A DNA stretch of 64,000 nt from an uncultured Hyphomicrobiales bacterium (GCA_903825465.1 CAIKAR010000056.1:1-64000), one strand, 5' to 3'; positions 21,453-31,220 are shown, counted from the stretch's first letter. Program-made: numbers and translations. Notes: generated by a model not told the origin, from the sequence alone.

Positions 21453-22448
21453 CTACGGCTTCAACTTCAACAGCCGGTCCGCGTTGCCGTGCGCGATCTT
21501 CGCCCGGTCCGCGGGCCCCAGTTCGAGCCGGTCGAAGAATGTCCGCGCCGCGCCGTTGTCGCTGTAGGGATAATCCACCGAAAACATGACGCGGTCGGCG
21601 CCGAAGGTCTGCAACAGCGCGAGGAACGAGGGGTGGCTGAAGAAGCCGCTCGTCGTCACATGCACCTGGGAGAGCAGGATTTCGCGCACCGTCCGCTTGA
21701 GGATCGGCTGCGTCGCGCGGTTGAACACGTCGTCGAAGCGGTCGAGCATCACCTGCAATCCTTCGCCGAGATGGCCAATGACGATTTGCAGCTTGGGGTG
21801 CCGGTCGAGCGCGCCCGACAGCGCGAGCCGCAGCACATGCACCGCGCATTCGGAGTGCCAACCCCAGCCGGCCTGCGCCAGCATCCCCGACAGGGGGCCG
21901 CTTAAGCCGCCGTAGTAGGCCTCGCGCACGGCTTGCGGCGGAATGCCGGGATGGATGTAGATGGGAACGTCGAGGGCCTCGGCCTTCGCCAGGACCGGCT
22001 CAAAGCGCGCGTCGTCGAGGAATTTGCCGTCCACCGTCCCGTTGACCATGAAGCCGTGGAAGCCGAGTTTCGTCACCGCCCGCTCCAACTCTTCGGCGGC
22101 GGCGTCGGGCGCCGCGAGCGGCAAATGCGCGAAGCCCGCGTAGCGCTTGGGATGCTTGGCGATGTGGCCGGCGAGCGCGTCGTTCATCTCGCGCGCGTAG
22201 GCGACGCCCTCGGCGCCGGGCAAAAGATCGGCGCCGGGGCCGGACATCGACAGCACCTGCGTGGAAATGCCGGCGTCGTCCAAGTCCTTCAGGCGGCTGT
22301 CGCCGAAGTCCACCAGCTTGGCGTCGATCGCGGGGCGCATCGACGGGCCACCGGGCGCGGGATAGCCGCGGCGCATGGCGGCTTCCGCGGGCACCCGCTT
22401 CGCCAGCCCGGGCATGGTGAAATGTTCTTCGAGCGCGACGAGCCGCAT
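21453..22448 (-). CDS. Amidohydrolase-2 family (ACMSD / gamma-resorcylate decarboxylase type)
   Basis: A 331-residue TIM-barrel metalloenzyme. The first metal motif is E7-x-H9 (ALEEHF), as in decarboxylases of the ACMSD/2,3-dihydroxybenzoate decarboxylase group rather than the HxH of hydrolases. Others are YIHPG near residue 165, IGHLGEG near 245 and SVDYPYSD near 297, supplying His, His and Asp. It likely decarboxylates or hydrolyses an aromatic or unsaturated acid. It lies between the TauD-type dioxygenase (102 bases) and the Bug protein gene (about 65 bases). Confidence 0.85.
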   Translation of the reverse strand: MRLVALEEHFTMPGLAKRVPAEAAMRRGYPAPGGPSMRPAIDAKLVDFGDSRLKDLDDAGISTQVLSMSGPGADLLPGAEGVAYAREMNDALAGHIAKHPKRYAGFAHLPLAAPDAAAEELERAVTKLGFHGFMVNGTVDGKFLDDARFEPVLAKAEALDVPIYIHPGIPPQAVREAYYGGLSGPLSGMLAQAGWGWHSECAVHVLRLALSGALDRHPKLQIVIGHLGEGLQVMLDRFDDVFNRATQPILKRTVREILLSQVHVTTSGFFSHPSFLALLQTFGADRVMFSVDYPYSDNGAARTFFDRLELGPADRAKIAHGNADRLLKLKP

Positions 22449-22550
22449 GTTTCACTCCGGATGTGGATGTGGCGCTTGCGCGCCGTTGTTGTCCGCGCCA
22501 GCAAAGCACGGACGCGCCGACCGCGCCAGTGGCGCCGGCGCGGCGATCGG

Positions 22551-23444
22551 TCACGCGACGCGGGAATTGCCCGAGGCCTCGGCGCGCTCACGCATGGTTG
22601 TGCGGCGCATGTCGCGCTTGAACACGCGGTCGTCGAAGGGCGTCGCGCGGTGCATCGTGGCGAGATTGTCCCAGATCAACACGTCGCCGAGGCGCCACTG
22701 GTGCGCGAAGACGAAGCGCGGCCGCGTCGCGAACGCCATCAACTCCTCGATCAGCCCGCGCGCCTCGTCCGGCGGCCAGCCGTCGATGGCGAAGGCGTGC
22801 GAGGCGATGTAGAGCGACTTGCGGCCCGAGGGCTCGTGCAAGTGAACCATCCTGTGTTTCGCCGGCGGGTTTTTCGCGCGCTCGGCCTCTGTGGGCTCCG
22901 GACCGCCGCCAAGCACGCGGCTGTGCCAAAACGAATGCGAAACGACGAGGTCTTCGAGACCGGCCTTGCGGCTTTCGGGCAACGCGTCCCAGACCTCGCG
23001 CATGTCGATGAACTGCGTGTCCGCGTCCGACGGCGGCACAGCGTGGCCGACCAGCGCCGAGAAGGTCGCGCGGTTGTCGTAGAAGCTCATGTCGGTGTGC
23101 CACAGGCGGTTGGCGCGCTTGTAGGCGAGGCGGCGGTCGTCGTCGGCGTAGATCTCGCCGAGTTCGTCCATGTTGCCCTGGTCGATGATTTCGGGACGCG
23201 GCACGCGTCCGTTCGGGCCGCTGAGCTGCGCGCCGGCGCCGCGCTCCATCGGCCCGAGAAGGCCGCTGAACGCGATGTGCTGTTCGTCTGTCGGCGGGGT
23301 ATCGTGGCCGATGACGCACACCGCGTGTTCGGCCAGGGCCGCCCTGATTTCGCCAACTGTCGCGGCGTCCATCGGCGCGCGGATGTCGACGCCTTTTATG
23401 CGCGCGCCGTGGCCGGGCGTCATCGGTTCGAGGGCGATGGTCAT
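22551..23444 (-). CDS. TauD/TfdA-family Fe(II)/2-oxoglutarate dioxygenase
   Basis: A 297-residue oxygenase. The iron-binding facial triad is visible: His116 and Asp118 (LWHTDMSF) and His265 (TMHRATPF); arginines near 276-281 would bind 2-oxoglutarate. The opening GHGARIKGVDIRAP is typical of the family. Members hydroxylate taurine, 2,4-D, alkyl sulfates and similar molecules, releasing the side group. The ATG at 23444 overlaps the stop of the molybdenum hydroxylase gene by four bases, so the two are translationally coupled. Confidence 0.88.
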   Translation of the reverse strand: MTIALEPMTPGHGARIKGVDIRAPMDAATVGEIRAALAEHAVCVIGHDTPPTDEQHIAFSGLLGPMERGAGAQLSGPNGRVPRPEIIDQGNMDELGEIYADDDRRLAYKRANRLWHTDMSFYDNRATFSALVGHAVPPSDADTQFIDMREVWDALPESRKAGLEDLVVSHSFWHSRVLGGGPEPTEAERAKNPPAKHRMVHLHEPSGRKSLYIASHAFAIDGWPPDEARGLIEELMAFATRPRFVFAHQWRLGDVLIWDNLATMHRATPFDDRVFKRDMRRTTMRERAEASGNSRVA

Positions 23445-25756
23445 GGCGTTTTCTCCCTGTTTGTCGCGCGCGCGGCGGCGATGGCGCGGAAAATCCGCGC
23501 CGGCGTCGCGGGCATCGCGATGTCGCTCACGCCCAGGGGCCGCAACGCGTCGAGGATGGCGTTGACGATGGCCGCGGGGCTGGCGACGATGCCGGTTTCG
23601 CCGACGCCTTTGATCCCGAGGATGTTGGTCGTCGCCGGATAGTTCTTGAACGAAACGTCGAACGGAGGGAAGTCGGCCGCGCGCGGCATGGCGTAGTCCA
23701 TGAAGCTGCCGCTCAGCAATTGCCCGTCGCCGGCGTAGACGATTTCCTCCATCAGCGCGGAGCCGACGCCTTGCGCCAACCCGCCATGCGCCTGGCCTTC
23801 GCAGATCATCGGATTGACGACGACGCCGATATCGTCGACCGCGGTGTAGCGCGCCAGGCGCGTTTCCCCGGTTTCGGGATCGACCTCGACTTCGCAAGCG
23901 TGGCAGCCGTTGGGATAGTTCGGCGGGTTCGATCCGTAGACGCCGACGCCGTCGAGGCCGAGTTCCACGCCCGGCGGCGGCGCGAACGAATAGCAGGCCG
24001 CGGCGATCTCGCGCCACGAAACCGACCCGTTCGCTCCCGCGCGGCGGAAGACGCCGTTGTCGAAGGCGATGTTCTTCGGCTTGTCCTGCAACAAAAACGC
24101 GGCGGCGCGCTTCGCCTTGTCGAGCACGGCGTCCGCGGCCAGCGCCAGCGCGCAGCCGCCGACGAGCGAACTGCGCGCGGCGTAGGTGCCGCGGCCGAAG
24201 CTCACGCGGTCCGTGTCGCCCTGAACGAAGCGGATCGCCTCCATTGGTAGCGCGAGCCGGTCGGCGACGATCTGCGCCCACGCGGTCGCGTGGCCCTGGC
24301 CGTGCGAATGGGTGCCGGCCACGATTGTCGCGCCGGCCTCCGAGTCGATGCGGATTTCCATGCGCTCGTTGCCGACGCCGCCAGACTCGATATAGGGCGC
24401 GAGCGAGCGCCCCAGCAGTTTTCCGCGCGCGCCGGCGTCCTCGCGGCGCGCGGCGAAGCCATCCCAATCGGCGCGGGAAAGACAGGCCTCCAGCACGGCC
24501 GGGAAATCGCCGCTGTCGTAGCAGGCGCCGGTCGCGGACGTGTAGGGCATCTCCGCCGCTGTCGGGAGGTTGCGGCGGCGGATTTCGGCTCCGTCAAGTC
24601 CGCACGCCGCCGACGCGCGGTCGAGCAGGCGCTCGATCAGAAGGTTCGCCTCGGGCCGGCCGGCGCCGCGGTAGACGCCTACGGGCGCGGTGTTGGCGAA
24701 GACCGCGCGGCCTTCGCCGCAAACAACCGGAATTCGATAAAGGCTTGGCGACAACCTCAGCGCGGTGCGCGCCGGCGACGCGCCCGCGGAGACGAAATAG
24801 GCGCCGAGCGAATGCCGCGCGGCGACGCGCAGCGCGAGAATCCGGCCGCCGGCGTCGAGCGCCAGTTCGCCTTTCGCCGCATGGTCGCGGCCAGCGTAGT
24901 CGGTCATCAGGGCGTCGGCGCGCGCGCATGTCCAGCGCACGGGACGCCGGCATTCGCGCGCCGCCCACGCGACAAGCGCGTCCTCGGGATAAGCGCTGGT
25001 CTTGGCGCCGAATCCGCCGCCGACATCGGGCGAGATCACCCGCATCGACGCCTCGGGCAGGCGCATCACGATCGCCGCCACCATGCGGCGAACGGCGTGC
25101 GGATTTTGCGACGTGGTCCACAGCGTCAGCCTGTCCTCGCCCGCGTCGTGGAGGGCGGCGCAGGCGCGCGGCTCCATCGGCGCGGCGGCGACACGCCGGC
25201 TCGCCACGTCGGCGGAGACGACATGCGCGGCGCGCGCGAACACCGCGTCCGCCGCGATTGCGTCGCCGGTCCTGAGCGTGAAGCTGGTGTTCGCCGCGCA
25301 ATCCGCCCAGACGCGCGGGCCATTGTCCGCGTCGGCGATTGAAACCACGGCGGGCAGGGGTTCGTATTCGACGCGCACGAGTCCGGCCGCTTCGTGGGCC
25401 GCGGCGGACGTTTCGGCGACGACAAAGGCGACGCGGTCGCCGACGAAGCGGGCGACATCGCGCGCGAGAATGGGCCAGCCGGTTTTGTACGACGGCGGAC
25501 CGCCCCAATCCTCGGGATAGGCGAAGGCGATCATGTCGCCAAAGCCCGCGCGGGCCACGTCCCCGCCCGTGAAAACGCGGACGACGCCGGAAACCGCGAG
25601 CGCGTCCGACGCGTCGATATTTACGATGCGCGCGTGCGCGTGAGGGGAATAGACGAGAGCGCCATGCGCCTGATTGGCGAACACGACATCGTCGACATAT
25701 CGCCCGCGGCCCGTCAGAAAGCGCGCGTCCTCGACGCGGCGGATGGGCGCGCCCAT
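23441..25756 (-). CDS. Xanthine dehydrogenase/CoxL-family molybdopterin-binding large subunit
   Basis: A 771-residue protein from the ATG at 25756. The N-terminal aldehyde oxidase a/b-hammerhead domain opens with GAPIRRVEDARFLTGRGRYV. The Mo-cofactor domain has VGGGFGAKTS, VYRGAGRPEANL (form II type, not the VAYRCSFR loop of true CO dehydrogenase), GTHSHGQGHATAWAQ, and the catalytic Glu in GIKGVGETG. Such subunits hydroxylate aldehydes or N-heterocycles but need [2Fe-2S] and usually FAD subunits; neither gene is present nearby, which is odd. It sits in the catabolic operon, 28 bases after the CocE-type hydrolase gene. Confidence 0.88.
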   Translation of the reverse strand: MGAPIRRVEDARFLTGRGRYVDDVVFANQAHGALVYSPHAHARIVNIDASDALAVSGVVRVFTGGDVARAGFGDMIAFAYPEDWGGPPSYKTGWPILARDVARFVGDRVAFVVAETSAAAHEAAGLVRVEYEPLPAVVSIADADNGPRVWADCAANTSFTLRTGDAIAADAVFARAAHVVSADVASRRVAAAPMEPRACAALHDAGEDRLTLWTTSQNPHAVRRMVAAIVMRLPEASMRVISPDVGGGFGAKTSAYPEDALVAWAARECRRPVRWTCARADALMTDYAGRDHAAKGELALDAGGRILALRVAARHSLGAYFVSAGASPARTALRLSPSLYRIPVVCGEGRAVFANTAPVGVYRGAGRPEANLLIERLLDRASAACGLDGAEIRRRNLPTAAEMPYTSATGACYDSGDFPAVLEACLSRADWDGFAARREDAGARGKLLGRSLAPYIESGGVGNERMEIRIDSEAGATIVAGTHSHGQGHATAWAQIVADRLALPMEAIRFVQGDTDRVSFGRGTYAARSSLVGGCALALAADAVLDKAKRAAAFLLQDKPKNIAFDNGVFRRAGANGSVSWREIAAACYSFAPPPGVELGLDGVGVYGSNPPNYPNGCHACEVEVDPETGETRLARYTAVDDIGVVVNPMICEGQAHGGLAQGVGSALMEEIVYAGDGQLLSGSFMDYAMPRAADFPPFDVSFKNYPATTNILGIKGVGETGIVASPAAIVNAILDALRPLGVSDIAMPATPARIFRAIAAARATNREKTP

Positions 25757-25784
25757 GGTTCGCGCGCGGTCGGAAGCCACCGCC

Positions 25785-27494
25785 TCAGCCCGCCACAACG
25801 GGCAGCAGCAGATAGGATTCGCGCCCCGGCCCGGTGTGGATCGCGTGCTTGCCGCCATAGACCGCGGCGGGCCTGTCGGCCTCGCTCTCGTGGGTGAAAA
25901 ACCCCGAGCCCTTGAACGGGCCAGGCGTGTCCGGGCGCTCGAAATCCTTGCCCTGCAACACGAGTTCGACGCGCGAACCCTTCGGCAAAAACACGCTCGT
26001 CGGCCAAATCTCGAGATCGACCGCGTAGATCTCGCCCGGGACCATGGGCTGGTGTTCGTCGTGCGTGTGGACCGGCCTGTGTTCCGTCGTCTTCGCGGCG
26101 TCGAGCTTGCGGTGCGACACGCGCAGCCAGCCCTGCGACACCGGGCATTTTGGCTCGATCGCGCTGAAGAAGACGATTTCCCGGCCCGAGGGATCGTAGG
26201 CGCGCAGCGTGGCGAAAAGGTCCATGTCCACCGTGTCCGACGACACGTTCACGCGCAGTTTCACGGGCCCGGCGAGGCATGTGTCCGCGGCGAGGGCCGC
26301 GGCCGCGAAGGTGGCGCCTTCGGTCAACGCGGGATAGGCGGTTGTCGCGGCGTTCGCGGGGGCGGCCTCGCCGAGCGTCTTCGCGCCGGCGTCGAGATTG
26401 AGCTTGCGCCACGCGGTGTTCTTCAGCGGCCATTGGGTGTCGACGATCAGGCGCTCGACGCCGTCGCCGGGCGAGCGGACTTCGACGGTGACGCGCGGCT
26501 CCGCCTCCCAGCCATTGTCGATGTTCTTCAGATAGCGGTCGAAAAACTTCCGCTGCGTCGCCACGTTGTCGGGATGCCAGAACGTCGCGAAATAGGAGCC
26601 GGACTGGATCTTGAGCCATTTTTCGCGCGAGGAAATATCGAGAAATCCGCCGATGGTGCCACGCAAATGCAGCGCCAGGCCGCCCCAGTTGGCGACGACG
26701 AGCGCGGGGATTTCAATGCGCGAGAGGTCCGGGCAGCGGGCGCGATACCAGTCGTCGAGCAGGGGATGCGCCAGCACGTCGGCCATGTAGTCCGCGCGGT
26801 TGGCGGCGAGCTCGGCGCGCGAAACGCTCGCGGGGCCGGTGTTGCGCTCCCCGGTGTCGATGTCGAGCAGCGGCGTTTCGGCGTTGCCGTGCTGGTTGCG
26901 CAGCACGCTGCGCGGCCACCAGCTATTCAGAAATCCGGCGGAGAAGATGCCGTCTTGCCGCGTGCGGTCGCGGTAGAAGTCGTGCGTGCCCTGCCACGGA
27001 ATCATGGCCGCCAGATGCGGCGGCCTCAGCGCCGCGACGCTCCATTGGCCCGCCGCGTAGTAGGAAATGCCGAGCAACCCGACCTTGCCGTTGCACCATG
27101 GCTGCGCCGCCGCCCATTCGATGGCGTCGTACAAGTCGCGCGATTCGGACGGCGAGTTCACGTCGAGATAGCCGGGCGACTTTCCCGAGCCGCGCGAGTC
27201 GATTTTAACCACCGCGTAGCCGCGCGGAACCCAGGCCTCCGGGTCGGGCGTCTCGAACACGAGGTGTTTGCACGAGGATTCCGCGAGGATGGCCGGATGT
27301 TTTTCGTTGATATGCTCCCACGCGGCCGGCATGAACTGGCTGACGTGGACATCCTTGCCATAGGGCCCGAGCGTGAGAATGGCGGGATATTCGCCTTCTT
27401 TTTCCGGGCGAAAAACATTGGCGCGCAGATGGTCGCCGACGCGCGTGGGCACGAGAACGTCCTTCTCGCGGATCATCGGCTTTGTCGCCGTCAT
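25785..27494 (-). CDS. CocE/NonD family (X-Pro dipeptidyl-peptidase-like) hydrolase
   Basis: A 569-residue S15-type hydrolase. Domain order: alpha/beta hydrolase fold (residues 1 to about 330) with nucleophile Ser144 in GISYYAAGQW, and a C-terminal jelly-roll (about 340-560) with the VELVLQGKDFERPD segment. RGSGKSPGYL near residue 101 matches the oxyanion region. There is no signal peptide. Enzymes of this group cleave esters and amides such as cocaine or glutaryl derivatives. Placed between the cupin (15 bases upstream) and the molybdenum hydroxylase, it may release the substrate for oxidation. Confidence 0.88.
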   Translation of the reverse strand: MTATKPMIREKDVLVPTRVGDHLRANVFRPEKEGEYPAILTLGPYGKDVHVSQFMPAAWEHINEKHPAILAESSCKHLVFETPDPEAWVPRGYAVVKIDSRGSGKSPGYLDVNSPSESRDLYDAIEWAAAQPWCNGKVGLLGISYYAAGQWSVAALRPPHLAAMIPWQGTHDFYRDRTRQDGIFSAGFLNSWWPRSVLRNQHGNAETPLLDIDTGERNTGPASVSRAELAANRADYMADVLAHPLLDDWYRARCPDLSRIEIPALVVANWGGLALHLRGTIGGFLDISSREKWLKIQSGSYFATFWHPDNVATQRKFFDRYLKNIDNGWEAEPRVTVEVRSPGDGVERLIVDTQWPLKNTAWRKLNLDAGAKTLGEAAPANAATTAYPALTEGATFAAAALAADTCLAGPVKLRVNVSSDTVDMDLFATLRAYDPSGREIVFFSAIEPKCPVSQGWLRVSHRKLDAAKTTEHRPVHTHDEHQPMVPGEIYAVDLEIWPTSVFLPKGSRVELVLQGKDFERPDTPGPFKGSGFFTHESEADRPAAVYGGKHAIHTGPGRESYLLLPVVAG

Positions 27495-27509
27495 GGTTCG
27501 CTTCCCGTC

Positions 27510-28049
27510 CTAGTAGGGTTGTGAATCGATCAGCACGAAGGCGATTCGGCAGATGTCCGGCCCGTGGTTGATCCAGGCGTGGTTCGTGGCTTGTTGCACC
27601 ACCACGTCGCCGGCCTTCAAGGTCACCGTTTCGCCGTCGAGCATCATGTCGATTTGCCCCGACATGATCAACGCGTAGTCGATGGTCTCCGTCGCGTGCA
27701 TTTGCGGGTGGCGCGGCGGACGGCGCTTTCCCGAGCCGTCGCGCAGGCCCATTTGCGCGGCGAAATCGCCGTGGCCGCCGCCCGCGTCGGGCGGCGTCGG
27801 CGGAAAATCGACAATGCGGAATATCGAGCCGCCGGGCGCCGGCGCGAGGCCGCGCCTGGGCGAGGAAGCGTCGGCGTTGACATGGATGTTGTCCGGCGCC
27901 TGGCCGGTGGTCCAGACCCAATGCGCCGAAATGCCCGTGTCGGGCCGCGTCACCCGGTTCGGCGTCAGGTCGTCGAACAGCACGACCGCTTGGCCGTCCG
28001 GCGCGTGGCCGGTGACGACGCGGCGAAGCGGCGGCGGGTTCTGGGGCAT
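27510..28049 (-). CDS. Cupin-domain protein
   Basis: A 179-residue protein with a C-terminal cupin barrel (about residues 100-175). Motif 1 is seen as HPQMHATETIDYALIMSGQI and motif 2 as LKAGDVVVQQATNHAWIN, with His residues that could hold a metal. The N-terminal half (HVNADASSPRRGL, FRIVDFPPTP) matches a class of small regulatory or ligand-binding cupins found beside catabolic genes. It opens the minus-strand operon that runs to 20340. Confidence 0.85.
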   Translation of the reverse strand: MPQNPPPLRRVVTGHAPDGQAVVLFDDLTPNRVTRPDTGISAHWVWTTGQAPDNIHVNADASSPRRGLAPAPGGSIFRIVDFPPTPPDAGGGHGDFAAQMGLRDGSGKRRPPRHPQMHATETIDYALIMSGQIDMMLDGETVTLKAGDVVVQQATNHAWINHGPDICRIAFVLIDSQPY

Positions 28050-28113
28050 CGCGGTCTCCTCCCTGATCTCCGATCAGTTTGGCATGGACCGCGCGCGGCT
28101 TCAATTTGGCGTT

Positions 28114-29778
28114 TCAGCGAAGGGCGAGGGAACCGTCGTCGCCTTTGATTTCAAACAGGATCGTCGTTCGCCCGATCTCGCCGAATTCCCCCGTCGCCGT
28201 CACGTCGACGCTGTGCGGCCCGGGCGCGAGTTCGGCGGGAAGCGGCGCGGCCCAGACATGCGGCGACTTCACCGCCGCGACCCAGGGCTTGATGACGTTC
28301 GCGTTGCGCGCGTAAACATCGGCGACGAAGGGATCAACGCGGTAGTCGCGCGCCATCGCGACGGGCGCGCCGCCGTTGATCCGGTAGCTCACATTGGCTC
28401 GCGGGCCGCCGTCGAAAGCGTTGACCACGAGCTCGGTTCGCGCCGCCTGCCGACGCGTCAGCTTCGCCTCCATGAGCCGCGCCGGGCCGTCCGCGCCAGG
28501 GTCTTGGCGCTCCGCCAGCGCGGCGCGGAGGAGCGGACTGCGGGAAGCCCGCGTGGGGTGGAAGCGGGCTTGGCATGTGGCGCCGTCCACGTCGAGAATG
28601 TAGTAGCCGCTCGGCGCGCCGTCGCAGCAGTCGGCGATGGCGACGCCGTCGCTGTCGTAGGGGCCGCTCCACCACGAACCGGACACGGTGGCGAGCACCT
28701 GATGGCGGTGCGCGCGCGAGGCAGGGGCGTCATCGCTCGGCAGGATATAGCGATGCTCGGCCATGTGCGTGTGGCCGGAAAAGCTGACGCAGGGGCGCTC
28801 GCCGACGATGGCGAGCAGCTCGGCGGTGTCCTGCGTCGCCACCTCGCGGCCGTCGTCGGTCCAGGTCGACTTCAGGGGAATGTGCGTGGCGATGATCACA
28901 AGCCTGTCCTTCGGCGTGTGGCGCAGGACATTCTCGACAAAGCGCAATTGCCCGGGCGAGATCGCGTCGTGATAATCGCCCTGCGATCCCGGCTTCGACG
29001 CGTCGGCGCCGTGATAGACGACGTTGTCGAGCACGATGAAGAGGGCGCCGCCCCGCTCGAACGCGTAATGCGTCGGTCCGAACGTTCGCTTGAAGGTTTC
29101 GCGGGCGAAGGAATCGTCCTTCGCCTCGTAGTTGAGGTCGTGGTTGCCGATGGCCACGCGCCACGGGATTCCGATCTGGCCGATCAGCGCGTTTATCCTC
29201 GGGTACAGCGAGAGATTGTCGCCCGTGATGTCGCCGAGCGTCAGTCCAAAGGCGGCGTCGACGCCGGCGAGGGCGGCGACAACGCCGTCGCGGATGAAAT
29301 CGACCTCGGCGTCGGTTTCCGGCTGCGGGTCGGCGAACAGGATGGCGCGGAATTTCGACGGCTCTTCGCGGCGGGCGAGATGGAAATCGACCGAGGCGGG
29401 CAGCGGGCCTGTGGGATCGACGCCGGGGCCCGAAAGACCGAGCGACGCGGGCGTGCCGCCGGGCTGGTGAATGTGGAAAAAGCGCTCAAGATTGGTGCCG
29501 GGTTCGACGGGAACGGCGTAGCCCGAGGGCTTGATGACGGAGATGATCGCGTCGCCTTCGATGGGAAGCGTGTAGCGTCCGTCGGCGTCGGTCGCCACAA
29601 CGTCGCGGCCATTGGTGACGAGAACGCCCGCGAGCCCAACGCGCGCGTCGCCCTCGCCCGCGCTCACCACGCCGGCCGCGGCCGCCGCGGCGGCGCGCGC
29701 TGGCGACAGCGCCACCGTGGCGGCGGCCGCCGCGCCTTGAATGAAGTCGCGACGGGTCGCAAATCTTGAAAACCGCAT
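28114..29778 (-). CDS. Tat-exported calcineurin-like phosphoesterase
   Basis: A 554-residue protein from the ATG at 29778. A twin-arginine signal (TRRDFIQGAAAAA, residues 8-20) directs folded export. A beta domain follows (about 40-125, the metallophosphoesterase N-terminal type), then the catalytic core with ADPQPETD, LGDITGDN, GNHDLNYE, VIIATHIPL and GHTHMAEH, giving the Asp/His/Asn ligands for two metals. A C-terminal beta domain (about 400-554) is of the matching C-terminal type. It probably releases phosphate from organic esters in the periplasm. It is divergent from a second phosphoesterase gene at 29955. Confidence 0.88.
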   Translation of the reverse strand: MRFSRFATRRDFIQGAAAAATVALSPARAAAAAAAGVVSAGEGDARVGLAGVLVTNGRDVVATDADGRYTLPIEGDAIISVIKPSGYAVPVEPGTNLERFFHIHQPGGTPASLGLSGPGVDPTGPLPASVDFHLARREEPSKFRAILFADPQPETDAEVDFIRDGVVAALAGVDAAFGLTLGDITGDNLSLYPRINALIGQIGIPWRVAIGNHDLNYEAKDDSFARETFKRTFGPTHYAFERGGALFIVLDNVVYHGADASKPGSQGDYHDAISPGQLRFVENVLRHTPKDRLVIIATHIPLKSTWTDDGREVATQDTAELLAIVGERPCVSFSGHTHMAEHRYILPSDDAPASRAHRHQVLATVSGSWWSGPYDSDGVAIADCCDGAPSGYYILDVDGATCQARFHPTRASRSPLLRAALAERQDPGADGPARLMEAKLTRRQAARTELVVNAFDGGPRANVSYRINGGAPVAMARDYRVDPFVADVYARNANVIKPWVAAVKSPHVWAAPLPAELAPGPHSVDVTATGEFGEIGRTTILFEIKGDDGSLALR

Positions 29779-29954
29779 CGACACGCTCCGTGCTTCGACG
29801 CGGTGAATGACCGATTCGGGCGACGTTCGTGTGAATCGGCGATGACGGTTTTGCTAAAGCGGCGCGTCGCGCTTCGGAGTTGCGGTCTTTCCGACGTATA
29901 AGCCGGTTAAGCTCGAAGCGGGCGCGACGGCGCGTTCCGACGCGGGACACGGTC

Positions 29955-31220
29955 ATGACAAGGATTTTCGCGTTTTGGCTTTCCGCGGCGCTCGCGTGCG
30001 TGGGCGCGTCCGGCGCGCGCGCGGCGGACGCCGACTACTGGCAATGGACGCAGTATGTCCCGGGCGGTCTGGAAGCGCGTGTGGCGACGACGCGGGCGGA
30101 GTGCCCGACACTGTCGCTCGACGGCGTCGACATGGCGATGACGACGCGCTCCGCGCCCGGCGGGAATTACCCCGTGCGGGTTTGCGCCGCGCCCATCGCC
30201 GCCGGCGCGAAGCGCGCCGCGATCAACAACGCTCCGTTGCCGCTGCCGGTCGCGCATCCCAACCGGATTTTGATTGTCGGCGACACCGGCTGCCGTCTGA
30301 AGGGAACTCAAATCCAAGCCTGCAACGACCTCTCCGAATGGCCGTTTCGCCTCGGCGCGGACATGAGCGGGGCGTTCAAGCCGGATCTCGTTCTGCACGT
30401 CGGCGATTTCCATTATCGCGAAAGCGCTTGCCCGCTCGGCAACTACGCCTGCGGCGGCACGCCCTTCGGCGACACGTGGGATGTCTGGCGCGCCGATTTC
30501 TTTTCGCCGGGGGATTCCCTGCCGCGCGCCGCGCCGTGGGTTTTCACGCGCGGCAACCACGAGGAATGCGACCGCGGCGGCAAAGGCTGGGCGCGGACGC
30601 TCGACCCCTATCCGTTCGACGCGGCGAGCGGCGCCGATGGCTGTCTTGGCCTGGCCAAACCCTACACAGTCGATATTGGCGGCCTCACGATCGAAGTGAT
30701 GGATGTCTCGACCGCGGACGAGCGGGTCAATCCGACGCAAGTCGCGTGGTTCAAGAGCCAGTTCGCCATGCCTCGGGAAATTCCTGGCCCGGTGTGGCAG
30801 ATGTTCCATCGCCCCATCTGGGCGGCCGACGCGCCGTTGAGAACGGACAACCGCGGCGACAACAAGACCCTCGCGGCCGCCGCGCGCGACGCCGTTCCCG
30901 CCAATGTGCAGGCGTTTGTCTCCGGCCACCATCACACGTTCGAGGTCTTGGGCTACGAACAAGACCTGCCGATCCAGATCGTCTCGGGCCACGGCGGCGA
31001 CGACCTTTCGCCCTTCGCGCCGAGGGAAGTGAAGGGCATCGACATCGACGGGGTGCGGGTGAGGGAAGGCATTGGCCGCCCGCGCGTGTTCGGCTTTTCC
31101 ATGATTGAACGCGCGGCGGACGACAATTCCGGCCTGCGCTGGACGCTCACCGGCTACGACACGCATGGACGCCCGATCGGCGTCTGCCGGATGAACGGCC
31201 GGGCGCTCTCCTGCGACTAG
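29955..31220 (+). CDS. Secreted calcineurin-like metallophosphoesterase
   Basis: A 421-residue protein with a signal peptide (MTRIFAFWLSAALACVGAS, cleavage near ARAADAD). Catalytic motifs in order: VGDTGCR, LHVGDFHY, RGNHEECD, MFHRPIW and SGHHHTFEV, a full dinuclear metal site. Several extra cysteines (SACPLGNYACGG, CDRGG, DGCLG) suggest disulfides. It ends four bases inside the convergent glycosyltransferase gene. Together with the divergent Tat-exported enzyme it points to phosphate scavenging from organic sources, although phosphoesters of other kinds are possible substrates. Confidence 0.85.
   Translation: MTRIFAFWLSAALACVGASGARAADADYWQWTQYVPGGLEARVATTRAECPTLSLDGVDMAMTTRSAPGGNYPVRVCAAPIAAGAKRAAINNAPLPLPVAHPNRILIVGDTGCRLKGTQIQACNDLSEWPFRLGADMSGAFKPDLVLHVGDFHYRESACPLGNYACGGTPFGDTWDVWRADFFSPGDSLPRAAPWVFTRGNHEECDRGGKGWARTLDPYPFDAASGADGCLGLAKPYTVDIGGLTIEVMDVSTADERVNPTQVAWFKSQFAMPREIPGPVWQMFHRPIWAADAPLRTDNRGDNKTLAAAARDAVPANVQAFVSGHHHTFEVLGYEQDLPIQIVSGHGGDDLSPFAPREVKGIDIDGVRVREGIGRPRVFGFSMIERAADDNSGLRWTLTGYDTHGRPIGVCRMNGRALSCD

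Noticed and set aside
27682-29769. Large plus-strand open frame opposite the Tat-exported phosphoesterase and cupin genes
   Set aside because: It covers two real genes in antisense and has no recognisable protein content.
29811-29839. CCGATTC / GAATCGG inverted repeat between the two phosphoesterase genes
   Set aside because: Seven-base arms with a 15-base gap and no T-tract; no match to Pho-box spacing, so not reported as a site.
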